Of a stretch of 64,000 nucleotides of DNA, positions 16,940-26,187 are shown piece by piece. The notes beneath the pieces were generated by a model. That model saw nothing but the letters and a program-made list of their open reading frames with translations, was not told the DNA's origin and made no database searches. A program made the translations under genes and the position numbers. The first letter of the stretch is position 1, and each line of letters starts with the position of its first letter. Location of the stretch: NCBI RefSeq assembly GCF_004362525.1, contig NZ_SNXS01000002.1, forward strand, positions 992,001 through 1,056,000, in the 5' to 3' direction. Origin of the DNA: Roseateles toxinivorans (GTDB lineage: Bacteria > Pseudomonadota > Gammaproteobacteria > Burkholderiales > Burkholderiaceae_C).

Positions 16940-17896
16940 TCAGGCGTAGACATCGGTGGTCAGCTCGCGCAGATCGGGCCAGGGCGAGGTCTGGGCATAG
17001 CTGAAGGCGGCCTCGACCAGGGCGGCGACGCGATGCTCGATGTGCGCGTATTCGCCATGGCCCAGCTGGCCGCTGGCCAGCAGCCGGTCGCGCTGCAGCG
17101 CGATCGGGTCACGGGCCTTCCAGCGCGCCAGCTCGGCCGGCGGCACATAGGACTGGTCGTCGGGCTCGAAATGGCCGCGGGTGCGGTAGGTGTTGAGCTC
17201 GAGGAAGTAGGGCTTGCCGGTGCGGCGCACCTGTTCGGCGGCGGCCAGGGTCGCGGCATGGACGGTCTCGACATCATTGCCGTCGACCGTCAGCGCCGGC
17301 AGGCCATGGCCCTCGGCCCAGGGGCGCACATGCTCATGCGGCATCGTTTCGTCGCGGCGCACAAAGGCCTGCCACTGGTTGTTCTCGCAGATATAGAGTA
17401 CCGGCAGCTGCCAGGTCACGGCCAGGTTCAGCGACTCGTGGAAGATGCCCTCGCAGGCGGCGCCGTCACCGAAGAACACGGTGGTGATGCCGCCCGGCTC
17501 GGTGCCGGCGCCGCCCATTTTCTGGGCCAGGGCCACGCCGGTGGCCAGCGACAGCTCGCCGCCGACGATGGTGGATGTGAGCACCACGCCGAGCTCCCGC
17601 GCCGAGACATGGAGCGAGCCGCTCTTGCCCTTGCAATAGCCGGTGGCGCGGCCCATCACCTCGGCCATCAGGCGGCCGGGGTCGGCGCCGCGGGCCAGCA
17701 GATGGCCGGCGCTGCGGTGGTTGGTCAGGATGCGGTCCCGCGGCTGCAGGGCCGTGACCGCGCCGACGGCAGCGGCCTCCTGGCCGACGGCGGTGCAGGT
17801 GCCGGGCGATTGACCGGCGATGGTGGCGAGCTTCTCCTCATGGGCGCGGATCAGCATCATGGCTTCGAGCATGGAGATGCGGCTGGGGCTGGGCAT
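16940..17896 (-). CDS. 2-oxoacid dehydrogenase E1 component, alpha subunit
   Basis: A 318-residue thiamine-diphosphate-binding subunit. The cofactor motif begins Gly-Asp-Gly-Ala-Ala-Cys-Glu-Gly and ends Glu-Asn-Asn-Gln-Trp. His-Arg-Ser-Ala-Gly-His and Gly-Lys-Ser-Gly-Ser-Leu-His are also typical of E1 alpha. Tyr-Arg-Thr-Arg-Gly-His-Phe in the C-terminal part matches the regulated loop of this family. The start at 17896 has AAGGA upstream. It heads the two-gene unit and is divergent from rsmE, with 136 bp between the starts. Confidence 0.92.
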   Translation of the reverse strand: MPSPSRISMLEAMMLIRAHEEKLATIAGQSPGTCTAVGQEAAAVGAVTALQPRDRILTNHRSAGHLLARGADPGRLMAEVMGRATGYCKGKSGSLHVSARELGVVLTSTIVGGELSLATGVALAQKMGGAGTEPGGITTVFFGDGAACEGIFHESLNLAVTWQLPVLYICENNQWQAFVRRDETMPHEHVRPWAEGHGLPALTVDGNDVETVHAATLAAAEQVRRTGKPYFLELNTYRTRGHFEPDDQSYVPPAELARWKARDPIALQRDRLLASGQLGHGEYAHIEHRVAALVEAAFSYAQTSPWPDLRELTTDVYA

Positions 17897-18032
17897 GGCG
17901 GTCCTTCGGGTGGCAGGTGGGGTGATTCGATTCTGGGCAAACGGGCCTCTGCCGGCATCGGCCAAAGGAGTCACGGCCCGGGGCACGACGGGCCATGGCC
18001 CGAGGGCCCCTGGCCCTGGGGCACAATTCGCC

Positions 18033-18764
18033 ATGCCCTCCCGCCTCCATGTCGATACGCCGCTGCAGACCGGTGTGACCCTGCTGCTGCCGCCCTCCGC
18101 TGCCCGCCATGCACAGGTGCTGCGCCTGCAGCCCGGTGCCGAGCTGACCCTGTTCAATGGCCTGGGCGGCGAATGGGCCGCCACCGTCACCCGCATGGGT
18201 CGCAGCGAGGTCGAGGTGATGATTGGTGCCCATGACAACGTCGAACGCGAGTTGCCCCAGGCCATCACCCTGGCCCTGGCCATGCCCGCGAATGACCGCA
18301 TGGACTTCCTGGTCGAGAAGGCCACCGAGCTGGGCGTGGCTGCCATCCAGCCGCTGATGAGCGAGCGCTCGGTGCTGCGCCTGGCCGCCGAGCGGGCCGA
18401 GAAGAAGATCAACCACTGGCAGGGCGTGGCCATTGCCGCCTGCGAGCAAAGCGGCCGCACCCGCGTGCCGCGGATCGCTCCGGTGCGCACGCTGGCCCAG
18501 TGGTTGGCCGGGCTGGAGATGCCCGCCGGTGATCAGCGCCGCTGGCTGCTCAGCCCTACCGCCGCCAGACCGCTACCCGAGCTGTTCCAACAAGCAGGAA
18601 CTGGCACCATCGTGCTCAGCGGCCCCGAGGGCGGCCTGAGCCCGGCCGAGGAAGACGTGGCCCGCGCACGCGGCTTCGAGGCCGCGACACTGGGCCCGCG
18701 CATCCTGCGTGCCGACACCGCGCCGCTGGCGGCGCTGGCCTGGCTGGGGCTGCAGACCTCATGA
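18033..18764 (+). CDS. rsmE: 16S rRNA (uracil-1498-N3)-methyltransferase
   Basis: A 243-residue SPOUT-class enzyme that methylates U1498 of 16S rRNA. It starts with an RNA-binding beta domain and has the central Lys-Ala-Thr-Glu-Leu-Gly-Val and the SAM-binding knot Gly-Pro-Glu-Gly-Gly-Leu-Ser-Pro-Ala-Glu, followed by Leu-Gly-Pro-Arg-Ile-Leu-Arg-Ala-Asp-Thr-Ala. These last two motifs are diagnostic. The ATG at 18033 is used because the family begins Met-Pro-Arg/Ser-Arg; the longer frame overlaps the divergent E1 alpha gene. Its stop overlaps the next start in ATGA. Confidence 0.95.
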   Translation: MPSRLHVDTPLQTGVTLLLPPSAARHAQVLRLQPGAELTLFNGLGGEWAATVTRMGRSEVEVMIGAHDNVERELPQAITLALAMPANDRMDFLVEKATELGVAAIQPLMSERSVLRLAAERAEKKINHWQGVAIAACEQSGRTRVPRIAPVRTLAQWLAGLEMPAGDQRRWLLSPTAARPLPELFQQAGTGTIVLSGPEGGLSPAEEDVARARGFEAATLGPRILRADTAPLAALAWLGLQTS

Positions 18765-19930
18765 ATCCTCAACTGCTGCTGCTGACCTTCTGCCAGGGCC
18801 TGTTCCTGACCAACAACGTCACCTTCATCGCCATCAACGGCCTGGTTGGCCTGGCCTTGGCGCCGCAGGCGTGGATGGCCACGCTGCCGGTCTGCGGCTA
18901 TGTCGCCGGCGGTGCGCTGTTCGCGCCGCTGGTGGCGCGTCATCAGCGCGCCTGGGGGCGCAAGCGCGGTTTCCAGCTGGGCCTGGTGGTGGCCATGTTC
19001 AGCTGCGCGCTGGCCGCCTGGGCGGCGAGCACCCAGCAGTTCTGGTGGGTGGTGGTGGCCACGGTGCTGGCCGGCTACTACAACGCCAATGCCGGCCTGT
19101 ACCGCTTTGCCGCCACCGAGCTGGTGGCGCCGGCGTTCAAGGAGCGGGCCATCTCCTGGGTGCTGGCCGGCGGCATCATGGGTGCGGTCACAGGGCCGAA
19201 TCTGGCCAAGGCGAGCAAGGATCTGCTGGTCCAGCCCTTTGCCGGCGCCTATCTGGTGCTGATCGCCGTGGCCCTGCTGTCACTGTTGACCCTGTCCTTC
19301 ATCCGCTTTCCGCCGCTGCCTGTGGCGGCGCCCGGCGCGGCGGCCGGGCGCACGGTGCGCGAGCTGATGCGCCAGCCGGTGTTCGTGGTGGCGATCGCCG
19401 CCAGCGCCCTGGGCTATGGCGTGATGAATCTGCTGATGGCCGCCACGCCGATCGCGATGGCGCAATGCGCGCACCCATTCGATAACGCCGCCATCGTGCT
19501 GGAGTGGCATGTGCTGGGCATGTTCGTGCCCAGCTTCTTCACCGGCAGCCTGATCAAGCGTTTCGGGGCCCTGCCCATCATGGGCGTCGGCGTGCTGCTG
19601 AACCTGGCCTGCGTGATGTTTGCGTTGTCCGGCACCGACCTGATGCATTTCGTCGGTGCGCTCCTGGTGCTGGGCGTGGGCTGGAACTTTCTGTTCATAG
19701 GCGGCACTACGCTGTTCACCCAGGCCTACCGGCCCGAGGAAAGAACCACCGCCCAGGGCGCGATGGATTTTTGCATTTATGCGACTATGACCGTTACCTC
19801 GTTCAGCTCCGGCGCCCTGGTCACGACCGGCGGCTGGACCTGGATGAATCTGGGCTCGTTGCTGCCGTTGGCGGCCACCGGTTTGGCGCTGTTGTGGCTG
19901 GCCACGCGCCCCAGACTGGCGCGTGTTTGA
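18761..19930 (+). CDS. MFS transporter
   Basis: A 389-residue inner-membrane protein with about twelve hydrophobic helices. A charged loop His-Gln-Arg-Ala-Trp-Gly-Arg-Lys-Arg-Gly lies after helix 2, the position of the major facilitator signature. Substrate unknown. Its ATG overlaps the rsmE stop by four bases, so it is translationally coupled with the methyltransferase, which gives no clue to the substrate. Confidence 0.88.
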   Translation: MNPQLLLLTFCQGLFLTNNVTFIAINGLVGLALAPQAWMATLPVCGYVAGGALFAPLVARHQRAWGRKRGFQLGLVVAMFSCALAAWAASTQQFWWVVVATVLAGYYNANAGLYRFAATELVAPAFKERAISWVLAGGIMGAVTGPNLAKASKDLLVQPFAGAYLVLIAVALLSLLTLSFIRFPPLPVAAPGAAAGRTVRELMRQPVFVVAIAASALGYGVMNLLMAATPIAMAQCAHPFDNAAIVLEWHVLGMFVPSFFTGSLIKRFGALPIMGVGVLLNLACVMFALSGTDLMHFVGALLVLGVGWNFLFIGGTTLFTQAYRPEERTTAQGAMDFCIYATMTVTSFSSGALVTTGGWTWMNLGSLLPLAATGLALLWLATRPRLARV

Positions 19931-20024
19931 ACTGTTACACCGTTGCCCTCTATTTGACTTGAAATAGGCCGAAACTCGGCAATACTCGTTGTCCACACCC
20001 GCGCATCGTCAACCTGGGAGACGC

Positions 20025-20432
20025 ATGATGGGACTGCTGAATGCCGTGCTGATTGCGCTGTCGCGCCGCAATGGCTTCGAGAATTCGGAGCTGGGCGCCG
20101 TGGCCGGATTGCTGGGGCGCGACGCCCCGGGCGAGGGCGTGACCGGTCTGGTGGAGCAGTTCGAGTCCAGCGGCATGGGCGAACTGGTCGACTCCTGGAT
20201 TGGCCCCGGCGAGAACCTGCCCGTCGAGCCGCACCAGATCCAGCAGGTGCTCGGTCGCGAAACCCTGCAGGGCATGGCCGATCAGCTGGGCCTGTCGGAG
20301 CTGGAGGTGGCAGTGCGCATGAGCCAGCTGCTGCCCGACGCGGTGAACCGGCTGACGCCGCAGGGCCATCTGCCACCCCGAGGCCTGGGCAGCGTCAACG
20401 AACTGCTGGGGCGGCTCAGCGCGCCGAACTGA
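20025..20432 (+). CDS. YidB family protein (DUF937)
   Basis: A 135-residue protein with the family's Met-Gly-Leu-Leu-Asn start and a helical core with repeated Gly and Leu. The segment Gly-Glu-Leu-Val-Asp-Ser-Trp-Ile-Gly-Pro-Gly-Glu-Asn is the YidB hallmark. Function of the family is not known. Two start codons (20025 and 20028) share a GGGAG site; the second has better spacing. A 6-bp inverted repeat CTATTT-N6-AAATAG (19950-19967) lies upstream and could be an operator. The stop abuts the stop of the convergent methyltransferase gene. Confidence 0.87.
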   Translation: MMGLLNAVLIALSRRNGFENSELGAVAGLLGRDAPGEGVTGLVEQFESSGMGELVDSWIGPGENLPVEPHQIQQVLGRETLQGMADQLGLSELEVAVRMSQLLPDAVNRLTPQGHLPPRGLGSVNELLGRLSAPN

Positions 20433-21722
20433 TCACTCGGGCGCGGATTCGGCGGCTGGCTTGGGCGTACGCGCCGAGCCGGCGACGAGATCGAACCTGA
20501 ACAGCCGACATTCGATCGGGCCATTCCACATCGGCACCCGGCGCGACTCCTTCAGCCGCATCTTGCTGGGCAGCTTCATGTCCGGTGTCAAGAGGTAAGC
20601 CGTCCAGCCCGGGGTCTGCAAGGTGTAGGCCCGCTTCCAGTGGGCCGACAGGCGCGGGAAGAAGTCGTCCGTCGCGTCACGCTGCTCCGATCCGGATGCA
20701 TCGCGGCTCATCGTCTGCAGTCCGGCCTTGCCGCGCACCTCGATCCGTTCGCCATAGGGCGGATTCATCATCAAGGTGCCGGGCATGCCCTCGGGCAGCA
20801 CGGGGGCCGGGCGCTCCAGCGCATCGCCGCCATTGAACTGGATGTACTGGGCGACGCCGGCGCGCTCCGCATTGCGGCGGGCAAAGTCCACCATGCGGAA
20901 GGCCACATCGCTGGCGTATATCGGCACCGGGCAGGGACGGATGCGCTGCTTGGCCTGGTCCTTGATCTGCTGGAAGCGCGAGCGCAGGCCGGCAAAGGGC
21001 AGCAGGCGCTCGAAGGCAAAGCGGCGGCCCATGCCGGGCGCCATCTGGCAGGCGATCTGGGCGGCCTCGATGGCAATCGTGCCCGAGCCGCAGCAGGGGT
21101 CGTGCAGGGCGCCGCCCGCCTCGGGCGTGCCCTTCCAGCCGGCGGCGGCCAGCATCGCGGCGGCCAGCGTTTCCTTCAGCGGGGCGTCGCCCTTGTCCTC
21201 GCGCCAGCCGCGCTTGAACAGCGGCTCGCCGGAGCTGTCGACATACAGCGTCGCCCACTCCGGGCCCAGATGCAGCACCACCGACAGATCGGGGAAGCGG
21301 GTGTCCACGCTGGGCCGCTCGCCGGTGGCGTCGCGCAGCACATCGCAGATCGCGTCCTTGATGCGCAAGGTGGCGAAGTTCAGGCTTTGCAAGGGCGAGC
21401 GGTGGGCGGTGGTGTCCACACGTATCGTCTGGTGCGGGGTGATCCACTGCGTCCAATCGATGCGGCAGGCCAGTGTGTACAGCGCGTGCTCGTCGAAATA
21501 GGGGCCGTCGGTCAGCTGTATCAGCACCCGCTGGGCCAGGCGGCTGTGCAGATTGAGCTGCATCACCACGTCCAGATCGCCCTTCAGGCCTATGCCGCCC
21601 TTCAGCGTGTTGACCGGGATGTCGGGCAGCAGGGCCTGCACCTCCTCGGCCAGCAGGGCTTCGACGCCGGCGGCGCAGGGGAGGAACAGGGTGAAGGTGG
21701 TGGGGATTGAGGCTTCGGACAT
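20433..21722 (-). CDS. THUMP-domain class I rRNA guanine-N2 methyltransferase (RlmL-like)
   Basis: A 429-residue enzyme. The N-terminal 165 residues fit a ferredoxin-like plus THUMP RNA-binding region. The methyltransferase domain has Asp-Pro-Cys-Cys-Gly-Ser-Gly-Thr at 208-215 for SAM and Asn-Pro-Pro-Tyr at 319-322 for base methylation. This is the N-terminal half of E. coli RlmKL, specific for G2445 of 23S rRNA; the RlmK half is missing, as in other betaproteobacteria. The C-terminus adds about 30 residues rich in Ala, Pro and Glu. Confidence 0.9.
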   Translation of the reverse strand: MSEASIPTTFTLFLPCAAGVEALLAEEVQALLPDIPVNTLKGGIGLKGDLDVVMQLNLHSRLAQRVLIQLTDGPYFDEHALYTLACRIDWTQWITPHQTIRVDTTAHRSPLQSLNFATLRIKDAICDVLRDATGERPSVDTRFPDLSVVLHLGPEWATLYVDSSGEPLFKRGWREDKGDAPLKETLAAAMLAAAGWKGTPEAGGALHDPCCGSGTIAIEAAQIACQMAPGMGRRFAFERLLPFAGLRSRFQQIKDQAKQRIRPCPVPIYASDVAFRMVDFARRNAERAGVAQYIQFNGGDALERPAPVLPEGMPGTLMMNPPYGERIEVRGKAGLQTMSRDASGSEQRDATDDFFPRLSAHWKRAYTLQTPGWTAYLLTPDMKLPSKMRLKESRRVPMWNGPIECRLFRFDLVAGSARTPKPAAESAPE

Positions 21723-21755
21723 ACGAGATTATCGGCCCTGCCGATAGTGCCCGCC

Positions 21756-23276
21756 TTAGAGCTGTTTTCGCAGATTGGCGGGGGCTATCCGCAAGCCCTC
21801 GCGGTACTTGGCCACCGTCCGCCGCGCCACCTGTATGCCCTGCTCGTCCAGCATATCGCTGAGCTGGCTGTCGGACAGCGGCTTGGTCGGCGACTCGGCG
21901 GCAATGAACTGCTGGATCAGCGCACGCACCGCGGTGCTGGAGGCATTGCCGCCGGCCTCGGTGTTCAGCGAACTGCCGAAGAAATACTTCAGCTCGAAGG
22001 TGCCGAAGCGGGTGGCCATGTACTTGGCGGTGGTGACGCGCGAGATGGTGGACTCGTGCAGGCCCAGCTCGTCGGCAATCTCGCGCAGCACCAGCGGCTT
22101 CATCGCCAGTGCGCCGTGGGTGAAGAAGGCCTTCTGCCGCTCCAGGATGGCCTGGGACACGCGCAAGATGGTGTCGAAGCGCTGCTGGATGTTCTTGATG
22201 AACCAGCGCGCCTCCTGCAAGTGGGTGCCCAGCGTCGAGCCGCTGGCGCCGCCGCGCTGCTGGCGCAGCGCCCGGGCATAGAGCTCGTTGATGCGCAGCT
22301 TGGGCATCACGTCCGGGTTGAGCACCACCTTCCAGCCCTTGCCCGCGGGCAGCACCAGCACGTCGGGCTGTATCGCCGCCGCCTCGGTGTGCGAGAAGGC
22401 GCGGCCGGGCTTGGGCTCCAGCGAGGTGATCAGGTTCTGCGCCTCGCGCAGCAGGTCCTCGTCGGCGCCGGTGGCGGCCATCAGGCGCTTGTGGTCGCGC
22501 CGCGCCATCAGCTCCAGATGCTGCTTGCAGATCAGGATGGCAATGGCCTGGGCCTGGCTGCGTGGCAGTGCGCGCAGCTGCAGCAGCAGGCATTCGGACA
22601 GATCGCGGGCGCCCACGCCCAGCGGCTCCATGCTTTGCAGCCACTTCAGCGCGCAGCGTAACTGGTCAAGGATCTCGTCATGGCTGTCTGGCTCATCGGA
22701 GGCCAGGGCCTGGGCCAGCTCCTCCAGCGGGTCGAGCAGATAGCCGTCCTCGGTCAGCGATTCGATCAGGTACATCAGCGCTGCACGGTCGGCTTCGCTG
22801 AGGTGCATGCCGGCCATCTGCGCGCGCAAATGCTCCTGCAGGCCGATGCCGGGGCTCTCCTGCTCGCGCTCCATGCCGTCGTCGGATTCGCCGCTGCCAC
22901 TGCTGCTGCTCGGGGTCTCGCGAATGCCGTCGAAGTCTTCCCGCTCGGTGCCGTTCTCCCAGTCCTCGCGCTCGGTGCCGCCGAAGTCGCCGGCCTGCAG
23001 CTCGGCGCTGGGCTCGTCGCCGGCGCCGTCGGCGCTGTCCCGGGCGCTGGGCTCGTCGGCCTGGGCCGTGCTGTTGTGCAGCGGTTCGATGCGCTCGGGC
23101 AGGGCGCCGGGCTCGAAGCCGTCGTCCTCGGGCTCCAGCATCGGGTTCTGTTCCAGCATCTGCTCGACTTCCTGGTGCAGCTCCAGGGTCGAGAGCTGCA
23201 GCAGACGTATCGATTGCTGCAGCTGAGGCGTCAGCGCCAGATGCTGTGACAGGCGTACCTGCAGGGACTGCTTCAT
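21756..23276 (-). CDS. rpoN: RNA polymerase sigma-54 factor
   Basis: A 506-residue sigma factor for enhancer-dependent promoters. Region I is Gln- and Leu-rich (Ser-Gln-His-Leu-Ala-Leu-Thr-Pro-Gln-Leu-Gln-Gln). Region II is a long acidic stretch of about 100 residues. The C-terminus carries the RpoN box Ala-Arg-Arg-Thr-Val-Ala-Lys-Tyr-Arg-Glu, which reads the -24 element. Length is usual for betaproteobacteria. It lies 16 bp after lptB, the classic order, but the usual hpf and ptsN genes do not follow. Confidence 0.97.
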   Translation of the reverse strand: MKQSLQVRLSQHLALTPQLQQSIRLLQLSTLELHQEVEQMLEQNPMLEPEDDGFEPGALPERIEPLHNSTAQADEPSARDSADGAGDEPSAELQAGDFGGTEREDWENGTEREDFDGIRETPSSSSGSGESDDGMEREQESPGIGLQEHLRAQMAGMHLSEADRAALMYLIESLTEDGYLLDPLEELAQALASDEPDSHDEILDQLRCALKWLQSMEPLGVGARDLSECLLLQLRALPRSQAQAIAILICKQHLELMARRDHKRLMAATGADEDLLREAQNLITSLEPKPGRAFSHTEAAAIQPDVLVLPAGKGWKVVLNPDVMPKLRINELYARALRQQRGGASGSTLGTHLQEARWFIKNIQQRFDTILRVSQAILERQKAFFTHGALAMKPLVLREIADELGLHESTISRVTTAKYMATRFGTFELKYFFGSSLNTEAGGNASSTAVRALIQQFIAAESPTKPLSDSQLSDMLDEQGIQVARRTVAKYREGLRIAPANLRKQL

Positions 23277-23292
23277 CTATCGTCCCCGGGGC

Positions 23293-24069
23293 TCACATCC
23301 GGAAATGTTCGCCGAGATAGACCTTGCGCACATCGGCGTTCTCGACGATCTCGCCCGGCGTGCCCTCGGCCAGCACCGCGCCCTCGCTGATGATGTAGGC
23401 GCGGTCGCAGATGCCCAGGGTCTCGCGCACATTGTGGTCGGTGATCAACACACCGATGCCGCGGCTCTTCAGGAAGCGGATGATGCGCTGGATCTCCAGC
23501 ACGGCGATCGGATCGACGCCGGCAAAGGGCTCGTCCAGCAGGATGAAGCGCGGCTGGGTGGCGAGCGCCCGGGCGATCTCGACGCGCCGCCGTTCGCCGC
23601 CCGACAGTGCCGGTGCCGGGCTGTCGCGCAGCTTCTCTATGCTCAGATCGTGCAGCAGGCCTTCGAGCAACTCGTTGATGCGCTGGGTCGGCAGCGCCTT
23701 GCCATCGGGGCCGATCTGCAGCTCCAGCACGGCACGGATGTTCTCCTCGACATTGAGCTTGCGGAAGATCGAGGCCTCCTGCGGCAGATAGCTCAGCCCC
23801 AGGCGTGCGCGCTGGTGTATCGGCAGGCGCTGCACGCTCTGGCCGTCGATGGTGATCTCGCCGGCATCGGCCCGCACAAGACCGACGATCATGTAGAAGC
23901 TGGTGGTCTTGCCGGCGCCGTTGGGGCCCAGCAGGCCCACCACCTCGCCGCTGTTCACGGCCAGATGCGCGTTGGTCACGACCTTGCGCATGCCGTAGCT
24001 CTTCTGCAGCCCCGTCACTTCCAGGCGGCTGCGCGGAGCGCTTGCGGACTCCAGCACCTGGCTGCTCAT
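23293..24069 (-). CDS. lptB: LPS export ABC transporter ATP-binding protein
   Basis: A 258-residue ATPase that drives lipopolysaccharide out of the inner membrane with LptF and LptG. It shows Walker A Gly-Pro-Asn-Gly-Ala-Gly-Lys-Thr-Thr, the signature Leu-Ser-Gly-Gly-Glu-Arg-Arg-Arg and Walker B Phe-Ile-Leu-Leu-Asp-Glu-Pro, followed by the LptB-specific Phe-Ala-Gly-Val-Asp-Pro. The ATG at 24069 is preferred to a TTG at 24081. The start is 8 bases after the lptA stop, so both are one operon. Confidence 0.96.
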   Translation of the reverse strand: MSSQVLESASAPRSRLEVTGLQKSYGMRKVVTNAHLAVNSGEVVGLLGPNGAGKTTSFYMIVGLVRADAGEITIDGQSVQRLPIHQRARLGLSYLPQEASIFRKLNVEENIRAVLELQIGPDGKALPTQRINELLEGLLHDLSIEKLRDSPAPALSGGERRRVEIARALATQPRFILLDEPFAGVDPIAVLEIQRIIRFLKSRGIGVLITDHNVRETLGICDRAYIISEGAVLAEGTPGEIVENADVRKVYLGEHFRM

Positions 24070-24077
24070 CGGCGCCT

Positions 24078-24662
24078 TCAACGAGCGCTGGCCGGCTTGG
24101 CGCCGGGAACGGCCGACGCGGCGGCCTCGGCGTTGCGCGGAGCCAAGGTCATCTTGACCCGGCCGTTGGCCGCCGGTGTGGCGCCGCCCGCGGCCGAGAA
24201 CACCTCGGCCAGATTGTCATAGGTGATCAGCGCGCCGGTCACCTCGTCGGCCACGGCCGTGCCGCGCAGGCGGCGCACCACAGCGCTGCCGATGAAGCGC
24301 ACCGTCTCCAGCTTGCTGTCGTATTCGATGCGCTCGGCCGAGCCATCGATGAATTCGTCGACGCCATCGCGCTTCTGCCGGAAGCTGACCATCTGGCCCG
24401 CCCCTGCGGTCAGCACCGCGGTCTTGTAGCCATCGGGCGTCTCGCGCACCTCGGCCTGGTGGGCGCGCATCGTCAACGTGCCCTGGCTCATCACCACATT
24501 GCCGTTGACGACATAGTGGCGGCGTATCAGATCGAGCACGCTGCGCTGATCGGCCTCTATCGTCAGATCTTTCAGGCGGTCGGCTTTTTCCGCCTGCGTG
24601 CCCAGGGGCAGCAGGGCGGCAACGGCGATCAGGGCGAGAAGGCGTTTGGAGGGCTTTGGCAT
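24078..24662 (-). CDS. lptA: Periplasmic LPS transport protein
   Basis: A 194-residue periplasmic protein with a signal peptide (about residues 1-24, ending Gly-Thr-Gln-Ala) and a beta-jellyroll domain. The Leu-Thr-Ile-Glu-Ala-Asp and [10 protein letters not shown] segments are typical of OstA/LptA domains. It bridges LPS from the inner to the outer membrane. Unlike most gammaproteobacteria, lptC and kdsC are not upstream; a terminator and dsbA are. The ATG at 24662 starts the signal peptide; the longer frame adds eight residues. Confidence 0.9.
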   Translation of the reverse strand: MPKPSKRLLALIAVAALLPLGTQAEKADRLKDLTIEADQRSVLDLIRRHYVVNGNVVMSQGTLTMRAHQAEVRETPDGYKTAVLTAGAGQMVSFRQKRDGVDEFIDGSAERIEYDSKLETVRFIGSAVVRRLRGTAVADEVTGALITYDNLAEVFSAAGGATPAANGRVKMTLAPRNAEAAASAVPGAKPASAR

Positions 24663-24715
24663 GGCGGCACAGTTCTTGCAGACCATTCTAGACCAGGGTT
24701 TGCACGCGTTGGGCG

Positions 24716-24750
24716 CTCAAAAACGACAAGGGACGCTCACGGCGTCCCTT
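24716..24750 (-). terminator. Rho-independent terminator after dsbA
   Basis: On the minus strand a 9-bp stem AAGGGACGC/GCGTCCCTT with a 5-base loop (24728-24750) is followed by GTCGTTTTTG. It ends the argS-SPOR-dsbA unit before lptA. It also means lptA needs its own promoter, between about 24663 and 24716. Confidence 0.78.
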
Positions 24751-24777
24751 TGTCATGTGGGGCGAGGCGCGCCGCGC

Positions 24778-25440
24778 TTACACCTTGCCGCTGCGCACGC
24801 GCTCGATCAGGAAGCTGGCCGTGACCACGGCCTGCTGCAGTGCCACGTTCTCGCCCGCGCCCTGGCCGGCCATGCTGGGCGAGGTCAGGAAGCGGCCACC
24901 GACACCGATGGCCGGCACACCGTCGATGCGATAGGCCTCGGAAAGCTTGACCGCCTGCTGGCATTTCGATTGCACGCTGAAGGAGTTGTAGACCTCCAGG
25001 AACTTCGGCGCCTCCAGCCCGTTCTTGCCCAGGAAGGCGGCCATGCTGTCGGCCGTGTCCAGCGGCTGGCGCTGCTGGTGGATGGCGTTGAAGATCTTCG
25101 GCCGAAACTCGGCCTCGCGGCCCAGGGCCTCCAGCGCAAAAAAGCTGCGCTGATGGGTCTTGGTGTTCTCGCGGAAGGCGACGTGCGAGCGGCGAAAGCC
25201 CACGTCGGCGGGCAACTGCTTGGTCCAGTTCTCGACCACCGGCTCGAAGGCATAGCAGTGCGGGCAGCCGTACCAGAAGAATTCGACCACTTCGATCTTG
25301 CCCGGCGCCACCGGCACCGGCGTGCCCAGCTTCTGATAGTGGCGGCCTTCAAGCGGGCCACCCTGGGCCATGGCCAGGCCGGGGATGGCGCCGGCCAGGG
25401 TGCTCAGCGCTAGGCGGGTGGAGAAGTCACGACGGTTCAT
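24778..25440 (-). CDS. dsbA: Thiol:disulfide interchange protein, DsbA family
   Basis: A 220-residue periplasmic oxidant of cysteine pairs. A signal peptide (1-26) starts Asn-Arg-Arg-Asp-Phe, a twin-arginine-like pattern. The active site is Cys59-Pro-His-Cys62 in Trp-Tyr-Gly-Cys-Pro-His-Cys, and the cis-proline loop is Asp-Gly-Val-Pro-Ala. Both fit DsbA. It follows the SPOR gene by 72 bp, and the terminator downstream ends the unit. An AGGAC site precedes the ATG at 25440. Confidence 0.94.
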   Translation of the reverse strand: MNRRDFSTRLALSTLAGAIPGLAMAQGGPLEGRHYQKLGTPVPVAPGKIEVVEFFWYGCPHCYAFEPVVENWTKQLPADVGFRRSHVAFRENTKTHQRSFFALEALGREAEFRPKIFNAIHQQRQPLDTADSMAAFLGKNGLEAPKFLEVYNSFSVQSKCQQAVKLSEAYRIDGVPAIGVGGRFLTSPSMAGQGAGENVALQQAVVTASFLIERVRSGKV

Positions 25441-25512
25441 TCGGTGTCCTGTCTGGAGGGAGTGCTTGCAGTGGAGTCGCGCCAGCCGGCTTGGTTCCGG
25501 GGCGCCGTCAAT

Positions 25513-26187
25513 TTAGCGTTGTACGCGCACCAGCTGGGCTTCCTGACCGGAGCCCTCGATCTTCTGCTGTTGGGCCTCGGCCTCGTCCTTCTTGTCGAAG
25601 GGCCCCAAGCGTACGCGATAGACGGTGCGGCCGGCCTGTTCGCGTTCGAACACCTTGGCGCTGTAGCCCAGCATCGCCAACTTGGCACGCTGCTGTTCGG
25701 CATCTTCGGGCTTGCCATAGGCGCCGGCCTGGACGAAGTACATGAAGGGGTCCGCGCCGGCAGCGGCGGAGGCTGCGGCGGCCTTCGACGCTGCGGCCGT
25801 GGCCGGGGCAGGCCTGGAGGCTGCTGGCGCGACGGCGGGAGCCACAGGGGGCGCGACGACGGGCGCGACGGCGGGAGGCTGAGCCTCGGCCTCCGCCCTG
25901 GGTGCGCTGATCACGCCGCTGGCCGCCTTGGCCGCATTCTTGCCGGCCAGCGGCGCATTCGGATCCCAGTTCTTGTTACGCTCGGTTTCCATTGCGTCCT
26001 GCTCGGCGGTGCGCTGCGGCACCTTGTTCAGGAAGGGCACCGGCACCTTGGTGATGTACAGCGCCACGCCCAGGGCGATGGCCAGGCCGATCAGCAGGCC
26101 CACGATCATGCCCAGCACGAAGCCGCCCTTCTGGCCGCCCCCGCCACTCTTCTTGGCGGCCGGGGCCTTGTTCGCAGAATTTCTCAT
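25513..26187 (-). CDS. SPOR domain protein (FtsN-like)
   Basis: A 224-residue inner-membrane protein. A Lys/Gly-rich cytoplasmic start leads to one membrane helix (about 24-46), an Ala/Pro-rich periplasmic linker (85-143) and a C-terminal SPOR domain (147-224) that would bind denuded septal peptidoglycan. The layout matches FtsN, an activator of cell division, but it lacks other FtsN-specific motifs. Its ATG overlaps the argS stop by four bases, so it is coupled to argS, a common order in Burkholderiales. Confidence 0.9.
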   Translation of the reverse strand: MRNSANKAPAAKKSGGGGQKGGFVLGMIVGLLIGLAIALGVALYITKVPVPFLNKVPQRTAEQDAMETERNKNWDPNAPLAGKNAAKAASGVISAPRAEAEAQPPAVAPVVAPPVAPAVAPAASRPAPATAAASKAAAASAAAGADPFMYFVQAGAYGKPEDAEQQRAKLAMLGYSAKVFEREQAGRTVYRVRLGPFDKKDEAEAQQQKIEGSGQEAQLVRVQR

